Both the position numbers and the translations under genes were made by a program. Positions 57,442 to 64,000 of a stretch of DNA of 64,000 nucleotides are shown here, piece after piece. Positions within the stretch are counted from its first letter, which is position 1, and every line of letters begins with the position of its first letter. The notes below the pieces were generated by a model, which made no database searches, was not told the origin of the DNA, and worked only from the letters and a program-made list of their open reading frames with translations. The stretch is from Candidatus Heimdallarchaeota archaeon LC_3 (lineage in GTDB: Archaea; Asgardarchaeota; Heimdallarchaeia; Hodarchaeales; LC-3). The DNA lies in contig MDVS01000033.1 in assembly GCA_001940645.1 (NCBI GenBank), positions 29,539 through 93,538 of the forward strand. Direction: 5' to 3'.

Positions 57442-57822
57442 CTAAACTTTGCTTTTAAGCTCGGCTAAGAGATAGCCAACAACGATAGGAATTATTACAA
57501 CTTGGAAATGGAATAAAATCAATGGGTACCATAATTCTATTTGCAGACCTATAAAACCGATTATTAAAATCAAGTCCATCAACAATAAAATAACATACCA
57601 GGCTATCCCAGCTTCCCAACCCGTACGTTTGTAGTTTTGTCTTTTATCTCTAAAAACTAAAAATAAAGCTAAGGCTAAACCAATCGTTACGGAAAATACT
57701 TCAAGACCAAGAATCTGGGTAAATGTAAGTGAGACGCCGGGAGTAAAACCTATGCCACCTGCCATGAATCTTAATACCCATATCATTAATCCTAACAATA
57801 CAATTTGCACTCGTTTGTCCAT
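57442..57822 (-). CDS. Four-helix membrane protein of unknown function
   Basis: A 126-residue protein with four hydrophobic segments at about residues 5-22, 36-56, 72-92 and 96-120, with a basic loop (RDKRQNYKRTG) between helices 2 and 3 that should face the cytoplasm. It is convergent with the MarR gene, 25 bases from its stop. No family recognised. Confidence 0.65.
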   Translation of the reverse strand: MDKRVQIVLLGLMIWVLRFMAGGIGFTPGVSLTFTQILGLEVFSVTIGLALALFLVFRDKRQNYKRTGWEAGIAWYVILLLMDLILIIGFIGLQIELWYPLILFHFQVVIIPIVVGYLLAELKSKV

Positions 57823-58115
57823 ATTTGATCAAAGAATTAATATATTTAAATAAGTTGGTTTTGAAACAAAAACAAAATCATTTGGAATTATGGGTCTACC
57901 AAACTAATTAATAAAATTCAGTCATCCCGTCAATGTCTTAAATCAATCTTCAATCAACGATTCATCGCCGATATCCTCCCTTCACCACAGATCTGCTTTG
58001 GTGCTTTGGTCCACCAATTAAAATATGAAATTTGGGCTATGATTGCTAAGCTCTTCTAAATCTTTCTTCCAAAGAAGAGAAACTTTTAAAATTACCCTAA
58101 AATTAAAATGATAAC

Positions 58116-58889
58116 CTATTTTGTGTTTTCCTCTCTTTGTGGAAGTGCTTTTAACAAATTATCATTCTCTAATTGGATCTCTACACGATGACGAATGTAC
58201 TCATCATAGTGTGATCGCGCAATCTCTTTAGCTTGTTCGACCAAGAGTTTATGAGAATCAGGGTAACTATTAGCATCAAGATTTAAAGATGGTATCAAAC
58301 TCCTTTGTACATCAAGATTTTCACTTTTTACAAAGAGTTCTAGAAACAAAAGGCGTTTTTTATACCAAATGTCTTCTAATGCAAGATAGTTATCTCTTGA
58401 TTCAGGAGTAGCATTATCTAAGGAGAATTGTGATTCAGGATCTGAATCCAAGTTGTCATTTTTCATTGTAAATGACAAGGAAATTTGGGCCCAATAAAAC
58501 GCATTTACTGCGCCAGCTTGTTCAAATGGCTCTCCAGTTTCTAAAATGTGTAAAAGATATTCATTAACCCGTCTAGGGCCATACACAGACATACAAGGAT
58601 CAATGAACGATCTATTAGCACTAGGATTAACTTCTGCGATGGCGGCATCCATTAAAGGTTCGAATAATTCATCTGAAAGATGAGATATTCTAGAAGAAAT
58701 TATAGCAATGAGCCATTTCAAATTTGGATCTTTTAATCTGTTTTTAAGCCATATTAAATCCTCAACAGATGGATTCTGAAACCTTAAACTCATAATTTCT
58801 GTAACAATTATTAATTCTTGTTCATTTTTATCATTCAAGGCAGACCCAAATCGATTGAAAAGATCAACCCAATCAACTGATGTACTCAT
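58116..58889 (-). CDS. Helical protein of unknown function, possible HEAT-like repeats
   Basis: A soluble 257-residue protein, rich in helices of about 12-15 residues in pairs (LIWLKNRLKDPNLKWLIAII, LSDELFEPLMDAAIA, RRVNEYLLHILE), as in HEAT-like repeats, and ending in a charged helix. It is acidic. I do not recognise a named family. Starts at ATG 58889; a single gene surrounded by non-coding DNA. Confidence 0.65.
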   Translation of the reverse strand: MSTSVDWVDLFNRFGSALNDKNEQELIIVTEIMSLRFQNPSVEDLIWLKNRLKDPNLKWLIAIISSRISHLSDELFEPLMDAAIAEVNPSANRSFIDPCMSVYGPRRVNEYLLHILETGEPFEQAGAVNAFYWAQISLSFTMKNDNLDSDPESQFSLDNATPESRDNYLALEDIWYKKRLLFLELFVKSENLDVQRSLIPSLNLDANSYPDSHKLLVEQAKEIARSHYDEYIRHRVEIQLENDNLLKALPQREENTK

Positions 58890-58984
58890 GATACTAAAAC
58901 ACCGATAAAAATTAACTTTAAAAAAAAATTTAAAATATTAATTGTTTGCATAACAAATCATTTATTATCGATTTACAAGCAATA

Positions 58985-59093
58985 AACCACAAAAAATAGA
59001 TTCATAGAAAGAACCAGTAAATGAACCTAACTTTTTTAGTAGATTGGTAAATTTGACTGGATTTCCTATAATAGTCCATAAATTTCTTTATTG
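58985..59093 (+). repeat. Dispersed intergenic repeat, copy 1
   Basis: Shares with 61727-61820 the ordered blocks AAATAGATTC, AGTAA, TAACTTTTTT, GTAGA-TGGT, ATTTGA and ATAATAGTCC, at roughly three quarters identity with small gaps. Both copies are outside genes and in the same orientation. Confidence 0.65.
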
Positions 59094-59506
59094 AAGATAC
59101 TACAACCACTAGTAGATGACCCCTTTAAATATAAAAACTCTATTCTATCAGAGTTTTAGGAAAAACGTTGTATTCATGTTCTGGGGTGGTTACTCGCAAA
59201 AATATTAATTGATTTTCTTCATTGGTTTTTAGTTCCTAGTTGGATAATTATGAGATCACGATTGAAATCATATGAGATAAAGAACAGTTATGAAAAACGC
59301 TCTTTCAAGAAAATGACATAAAAACTGTTAAACCTACTACTGAATTTTAAAAAATTATAGAAATTAAATTATAAATATATATGATGGATTTAAATTTTTA
59401 ACATTGATTTTTCGAAAACATGTTTATAAATTATTTGTAAAAAAAATTAGTTTGTTGTACAAAAAATAAAAGGATTTTTGAACTCTAATCTCTATTATAA
59501 ATCATT

Positions 59507-59743
59507 ATGGACGCTAAGATAGCAATTATGCTCAATAATTCGCACCAATCCTCGGTAGCAAAACTATTTGATATTGAAAAAAAAGGAAAAACAAATTTTA
59601 ACACTGAAATGTTAAAAACAAGACGAAAAATCAAATCAAGGTCGAAATTCCTTTTTAAAACTAATAGACTAGTTTTCCTCAAAAATTATGTTTATAGATT
59701 ATTAAATCGTAATGAAAAAGTTGTCTATTTGATCAAAAAATAA
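59507..59743 (+). CDS. Possible 78-residue basic protein
   Basis: From ATG 59507 (MDAKIAIMLNNSHQSS) the frame gives a very basic protein with KKGKTNF and RRKIKSRSK and ends LIKK. No ribosome site or family. A shorter minus-strand frame overlaps. Doubtful. Confidence 0.3.
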   Translation: MDAKIAIMLNNSHQSSVAKLFDIEKKGKTNFNTEMLKTRRKIKSRSKFLFKTNRLVFLKNYVYRLLNRNEKVVYLIKK

Positions 59744-59787
59744 TTTTTCTTGTTTGAAAATGAAAACTTTTATTATTAAATCCTTCT

Positions 59788-59895
59788 CTATTTGGAAAAC
59801 GCCATAAGATATGAGGTTTCAAAATCTAATCCGAGAAATTGTCTAATTATTGATGTCTTACCAATATTTTCATCACCTAAGACAACTGCTTTGAA
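59788..59895 (-). pseudogene. N-terminal fragment of a small GTPase
   Basis: A frame of 35 codons reads FKAVVLGDENIGKTSIIRQF, a complete P-loop (GDENIGKTS) of a Ras-like GTPase, then continues to a stop after SYLMAFSK. There is no in-frame ATG; an ATG upstream (about 59909) is out of frame by a small indel. The rest of the GTPase is missing. Confidence 0.65.
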
Positions 59896-60252
59896 TATAA
59901 ATCTTCATTTTCTATATTGAGTTTTTCAATGCTTACTATTCTTTTCACACCTTAGACATCTTTATTTCATATGAAATATATAAGATAATTAACAATTATA
60001 CTGATTTCATAACATTATTATTTAAAGAATGGATCAAATGAGGTAATTTATTAAGTAAAAAAATAGGTAACCCTAATAAATTGTAAATAAATAAATTTTT
60101 GTGAAATCTTGTATTAAGGAACAAGAAATATTAAAAGAATTTTTTTGTTTTTAAGCACTTTTCTTTGATCTTTTCCGAATAATACGCTAAAAAAAAGGTA
60201 AAAAATTATAAATTCGTCTGAAATAACTAGTAAATATTTGTGGAAATAAATT

Positions 60253-61479
60253 ATGTTTAATAAAATTAGCATCCTCGACTTACATCAATTCATTACTCAT
60301 GAAACTGAATTTATCCTTCTTGATGTTCGTACATTCCATTCATTTCAGAAAGGCCATATCTCAGGTGCTACTTCTGTTCCATTACATGAAATTGATCAAT
60401 ATGCAAGCAAATTAGCTAAAGATAAGACTATCGTAGTCTATTGTCAAAATGCACCATGTTCGATGTCGACTCAAGCCGCTATTACACTGGAAAGTCTCGG
60501 ATTTCAGAACATTAGTAAGTTAGATGTTGGTTTTGATGAATGGAAGGTGGGTGGTTATCCGATAGAAATGGAAGAAAAACAGCTAATTATAGATTCCTCG
60601 ATTTCATACAGATCAATTACTATTCCAATAAAAACTAAAACGAAAATATTTGATAAAACTTTAAAAAATGAATTCATTTCATCAGATGTTATTGTCGAGT
60701 TTCTTGAGAAAAATGCTTTTGTCTTCGATTTTGAATATATAGGCTACGAAATTAAAACAGTAAATGAAATCAACAACATTTTTTTAATGATAAACCCTGA
60801 TCCACGTAATTTTAAATTTGTACCTTCAAGAAGCTTAGTAATTTGTCACCATAAAATCTCTGTATATAATAATCGTATTTATGACGCGATCCTTGCACAA
60901 GCTAAGGAAAAAAACTTTAATATCTATAATTTTCATCTGGGATGGGATACGATGATTGACGGAATTGGAGATTCGTTTTTATTTCATCTTGGAATAATGA
61001 AAGAAGAAATTCAAAAAGTTGATCTCACCTATAAAGGTCATCAAGTGCCTAGATTAGGATCCGTTATCCGTTCTGACATTTCTCTTGAAGAAATTGTGAC
61101 TCGCTTAGATTCATTGAATGTTAACCCTTCTGTAATCGTAAATCCTAAATGTCAGAATTCTAAGGTTGGATATATCCCTGGGGGGGGGTTTATCGATAGT
61201 ATGATCATAGAAATGTCCGATTTAGGAACCGACATTTTGGTATCTTCAGATCCAAATTGGGTTGTCGAAATCATAGCACGGGAGCTTGGTATGACACTGA
61301 TTGCAATTGATCATTACACTAGCGAACGGTATGGTCTGCAAGCCATGCAAACACTTCTGACAACAGCTTTTCCTAAAAATCCAACTATTATATTGGAAAA
61401 TGTTGATTCAATTCAATGCCCACCTGATGATTGTCCTTGTTGTGATGAGGAATATTTGAAAAAAGTTCCTATTAGATGA
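60253..61479 (+). CDS. Rhodanese-Nif3 fusion protein
   Basis: A 408-residue fusion. Residues 1-110 form a rhodanese domain: LLDVRTFHSF, GHISGATSVPLHEI and active loop CQNAPCSMS with catalytic Cys64. From about residue 195 comes a Nif3/DUF34 domain with the metal-binding blocks VICHHKI, NFHLGWDTMIDG, YIPGGGF, VSSDPNW and IDHYTSERYG. An uncharacterised linker of 80 residues separates them, and the end has CPPDDCPCC, a possible metal site. Nif3 proteins are dimetal hydrolase-like; the rhodanese suggests a sulfur-transfer link. Start ATG 60253; ends with TGA. Confidence 0.88.
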   Translation: MFNKISILDLHQFITHETEFILLDVRTFHSFQKGHISGATSVPLHEIDQYASKLAKDKTIVVYCQNAPCSMSTQAAITLESLGFQNISKLDVGFDEWKVGGYPIEMEEKQLIIDSSISYRSITIPIKTKTKIFDKTLKNEFISSDVIVEFLEKNAFVFDFEYIGYEIKTVNEINNIFLMINPDPRNFKFVPSRSLVICHHKISVYNNRIYDAILAQAKEKNFNIYNFHLGWDTMIDGIGDSFLFHLGIMKEEIQKVDLTYKGHQVPRLGSVIRSDISLEEIVTRLDSLNVNPSVIVNPKCQNSKVGYIPGGGFIDSMIIEMSDLGTDILVSSDPNWVVEIIARELGMTLIAIDHYTSERYGLQAMQTLLTTAFPKNPTIILENVDSIQCPPDDCPCCDEEYLKKVPIR

Positions 61480-61899
61480 GAATTTGTATTTTTGTCAAAA
61501 GAATTAAATACTATGCATCAATCTTCTTTTTTGTTGCTTCATTAAAGGTTTAATTTATCCTAGTGGATAATTAATAGAGAGAGCTATTCTATAGGAAAGT
61601 TTTATATGAAAATCAATCTCATGAATAACAAACGCATTGATGAAAAAATTGACCTATCGCTCATTCTCAAAAAATCAGTGATTCAATAGGTAGCAATTAG
61701 GTCAAAATAATGATACGCTCTCAAAAAACCATAATAAATAGATTCGCAAAGACCACTAGTAAGTAAAGATAACTTTTTTTTGTAGAATGGTGGATTTGAT
61801 AATAGTCCAATTTGGATTTCCAAAAATTTAATATTATAATTACATATTATGAGTGAAGAATTAAATTGAAAATAGAATTTAATAAATTTTTTAATCTAA
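61480..61899. other. Gene-poor stretch with repeat copy 2
   Basis: About 420 bp between two convergent genes. It holds the second copy of the dispersed repeat (61727-61820). Otherwise nothing recognised. Confidence 0.45.
61727..61820 (+). repeat. Dispersed intergenic repeat, copy 2
   Basis: Counterpart of 58985-59093. It lacks about ten bases between the ATTTG and ATAATAGTCC blocks that copy 1 has. Confidence 0.65.
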
Positions 61900-62139
61900 T
61901 TATACAAGCCCCTTTAATGTAATAGCCCCTGATTCTAATTGGAGTTTATCCCAATTAAAAGTATCATCAACTCGGTCAATTAAATCTTCAATGTCTGTTA
62001 ATAATTTAGTTTCTGATCTGATAAAAGTAAATATCCATGGAATATAAATTTTCCATGGAACATTATTAGTAGTATATTTGATGATAATATTTTGATTTTC
62101 TTGGATATCGATAATTTCGAATTGAAATAAGTCTCGCAT
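61900..62139 (-). CDS. Small hypothetical protein next to a 502-residue unknown
   Basis: A 79-residue soluble protein starting MRDLFQFEIIDIQENQN, with strands (IIIKYTTNNVPWKIYIPW) and a helix (KLLTDIEDLIDRVDDTFN), ending ITLKGLV. It lies 59 bases after the 502-residue gene on the same strand, suggesting an operon. No family recognised. Confidence 0.55.
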   Translation of the reverse strand: MRDLFQFEIIDIQENQNIIIKYTTNNVPWKIYIPWIFTFIRSETKLLTDIEDLIDRVDDTFNWDKLQLESGAITLKGLV

Positions 62140-62198
62140 TAATAATTCATAAAATTTCTCATAAGTTCGAAAATGTTGTAATTTCTATCTTTGAATAT

Positions 62199-63707
62199 CT
62201 ATTTTATTGATGCATGACCACTTTGAAATTTGATATTAATATGAGAAATATTTAAACATCTACTTAAACGATTAAATTCAGAAAAGGAGAATTTTATCTC
62301 AAAATCAGAAAACTTTTCTTTTATTCCAAGAAAATTTTCTAATAAATGACTAACTCTATTTCTCGGACAATGAAGGTATCCTAATGCTTCAGGTCTGTGT
62401 TTCTCTTCATTAGAAAAGATGTGGACAATTGGAAAGGTCAACAAACCGTTAATAATATTTTTAAAAACATCTCTATTATCTATACTAAATTTGAATGCTA
62501 TTTTGAAATCAATATTTATAAAATTGACATTGGGATAATGTTGGAAAACTTCCGCTTCCCCAATTACTTTTAAAAATTGAGAAATTTGTTCTTTCGTAGC
62601 ATTATTTGATAATTCTCCGATATTAGTCAGAGAAAGATTATTCATCCTTGTCAATTCTTTAATGACATCTTTTTCCCATACTTTAAATTCTCTAAGTAAT
62701 GGATTCGATAAAATATAATGTCTAAACCTTGATGGATAATGTTCTTGACTAATAAAATCTGGAATGGAAAAGTTTTGCCATGGATCATTCTTTCCTTTTT
62801 CGTATTCATTGAAATTTACGTTCCAGTACCAATCTGTTAATGTCTGTGTGTTAGAATTGTTTATTAAATTCATGTCTTCAATGTTATAAAAAGGAATACA
62901 ATAAATTTTTTCAATATGATCTGGAAACCCAATATTCCAAACTAAAAATGGTTGTAAATCAGTATCTTGAGATTTCATGAAATTCTTATTAGCATAGCTG
63001 CGGAGAACATATATGAATCCCACTTTAGATAAGTCCATAATAATTCCACTAGCAGAAAGAATCTTAAAATCTAATAATAAGTTATGAGCACGTTCCAATT
63101 TCTTTTCTTGAGCAGAAGAGTATTTTAATGCTGTCAATTTATCTTCCAAGGTCGGAGGAAAGATTCTAATTGAATTATTTTTGTCTAATTTGAGAAAATC
63201 GATATTGGTCATCAATTTTAGTAATTCGGCCTCTCTACGACGCAATGGAATAATAATTTTCTTTATTCTTTGAAAAAATTGAGTAAAGAATATTTCCAGC
63301 GTTTTAGAGATATTATTGGAGTTGAAAAATTCATCAAGAACTTCAATATCAGGTAAACTTGATGGGATAACATTTATATCCTTGATTCTGTCCATAAAAA
63401 CAGTAAAAGACCGGGGATACTCAAATCCACCATTTCTCACAGTTAAAGGAACGAAAAGGTTTTTTTTCGTAAAATTATTGATTTTAGAAATAGGAATTGG
63501 AAATAATAACTCTTTATTCCCAAAATCCTTTAAGAAATCCGCACATAGTCCTCGAAGAAATTCTCTTTTCTTATCAGTATAAATTTCATAACCCTCGTTT
63601 GTATAGGTCAAAAAAAAAGTCCGACACGATTGATAACCTTTTTTTATATGATTGATAATATCCTGTTCAGTCTCAGTAGATAAGAGAGTTTGATTGTGGT
63701 TTATCAT
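62199..63707 (-). CDS. Large protein of unknown function
   Basis: A soluble 502-residue protein that I cannot assign. The N-terminal 50 residues are mostly helical, a helical stretch with IIPLRRREAELLKLM follows near 155-170, then an alpha/beta middle part with several aromatic segments, and HCPRNRVSHLLENFLGIKEK near 450. No catalytic or nucleotide-binding motif is evident. The start is ATG 63707. It is followed by a small gene on the same strand. It may be specific to this lineage. Confidence 0.65.
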   Translation of the reverse strand: MINHNQTLLSTETEQDIINHIKKGYQSCRTFFLTYTNEGYEIYTDKKREFLRGLCADFLKDFGNKELLFPIPISKINNFTKKNLFVPLTVRNGGFEYPRSFTVFMDRIKDINVIPSSLPDIEVLDEFFNSNNISKTLEIFFTQFFQRIKKIIIPLRRREAELLKLMTNIDFLKLDKNNSIRIFPPTLEDKLTALKYSSAQEKKLERAHNLLLDFKILSASGIIMDLSKVGFIYVLRSYANKNFMKSQDTDLQPFLVWNIGFPDHIEKIYCIPFYNIEDMNLINNSNTQTLTDWYWNVNFNEYEKGKNDPWQNFSIPDFISQEHYPSRFRHYILSNPLLREFKVWEKDVIKELTRMNNLSLTNIGELSNNATKEQISQFLKVIGEAEVFQHYPNVNFINIDFKIAFKFSIDNRDVFKNIINGLLTFPIVHIFSNEEKHRPEALGYLHCPRNRVSHLLENFLGIKEKFSDFEIKFSFSEFNRLSRCLNISHINIKFQSGHASIK

Positions 63708-63823
63708 AATATTTCATACCAACTTGACGATTTGACCTAGTTTCAAAAATGTTTTCGAAAATGACGGTTAAAGATTAGTAAGGTTTTTTCCCATCAATGC
63801 TTAGAAGGATGTGGTGTATATGA

Positions 63824-64000
63824 ATGAACAAATATTTCAAACAAAACATAGCATCACTAACAATAATTGTATTGATTGTTATAACCAGTGCTATTATTGT
63901 TACTGAAACAGAAAATAATACTGAAAATTCGGTATCTAGCGTTAATTATGGTAGCATCCCAAATTTTTCTGACGGTGATTTAATTTTATTAGATTGCACT
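63824..64000 (+). CDS. N-terminus of a signal-anchored protein (cut by window edge)
   Basis: Fifty-nine codons from ATG 63824 to the window end. A short basic N-terminus (MNKYFKQN) is followed by one hydrophobic helix (ASLTIIVLIVITSAIIV) and a Ser/Asn-rich outer part. The last residues include GSIPNFSDGDLILL, which recalls the SMxPt..GDlvlv block of signal peptidase I, but with Ile in place of Met; the resemblance is weak. The frame is open to the edge. Confidence 0.55.
   Translation, partial: MNKYFKQNIASLTIIVLIVITSAIIVTETENNTENSVSSVNYGSIPNFSDGDLILLDCT

Larger units (their letters stand above)
58890..60252. other. 1.36-kb gene-poor region with repeat and GTPase fragment
   Basis: Holds a copy of a dispersed repeat (58985-59093), a doubtful 78-codon frame (59507-59743) and a small-GTPase fragment on the minus strand (59788-59895). 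The rest is AT-rich with no visible gene. Confidence 0.45.

Noticed and set aside
1..64000. rRNA and tRNA genes
   Set aside because: In such AT-rich DNA they would stand out as GC-rich blocks; none was seen by eye, though a covariance search was not possible.

Overview
This is a very AT-rich archaeal window with long, AT-rich intergenic gaps and frequent TTG and GTG starts. Archaeal identity is shown by sn-glycerol-1-phosphate dehydrogenase (archaeal lipid backbone), an Alba chromatin protein, an archaeal-type aIF5B and TATA-box promoters. Two Ras/Rab-like small GTPases, a larger Ras-like GTPase with a long C-terminal domain, and two N-terminal fragments of further small GTPases point to the Asgard archaea. 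A G1P dehydrogenase argues mildly against the Lokiarchaeum-type genomes reported to lack it; a Heimdallarchaeia-like lineage is a guess, not a demonstration.

Layout. 1-4.9 kb: partial argS, then divergent egsA-rnhB, a small membrane protein, alba and a Ras-like GTPase. 4.9-11.5 kb: an FtsX/MacB-type ABC export operon whose ATPase carries a C-terminal AbrB-like domain. 11.7-14.5 kb: a possible GTPase-associated protein and aIF5B, overlapping tail to tail. 14.7-22 kb: sparse accessory DNA with a seven-helix protein, a DinB-like protein, a winged-helix regulator, an IS630-type element with an interrupted transposase, a DUF899 thioredoxin-like protein, a metallophosphoesterase interrupted by TGA, and an SGNH hydrolase. 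22.1-25.2 kb: a three-gene redox operon (fold-III PLP enzyme, GMC oxidoreductase, small subunit). 25.5-29.3 kb: an ABC-2 transporter with a large anchored surface protein. 29.8-34.5 kb: an MMPL/RND exporter, a decayed IS605-like end and an MFS transporter. 34.9-41.7 kb: small metabolic and stress genes, including a divergent hsp20/winged-helix regulator pair and a stand-alone Lrp ligand domain. 42-47.4 kb: small GTPases, a flavoredoxin-like protein and ATP-dependent PEP carboxykinase. 48.4-50.7 kb: an ornithine cyclodeaminase-like pseudogene and galactokinase.

51.2-56.4 kb is the most coherent accessory block: a CopZ-like metallochaperone with 2Fe-2S/zinc-type cysteines, a methyltransferase with a Cys-rich HMA-like N-terminus that lacks one ArsM cysteine, two ArsR-family repressors, a short-chain dehydrogenase and a MerB-type organomercurial lyase with its full catalytic triad. 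No MerA is present. This looks like a heavy-metal or organometal response island and is the best candidate for an undescribed system. 56.9-64 kb: a MarR regulator, membrane and helical-repeat proteins, a rhodanese-Nif3 fusion, two lineage-specific unknowns, a ~100-bp repeat present twice, and the start of an anchored protein at the right edge.

A recurring theme is decay: three genes are each broken by a single in-frame stop (two TGA, one TAA), and several intergenic gaps hold gene fragments.
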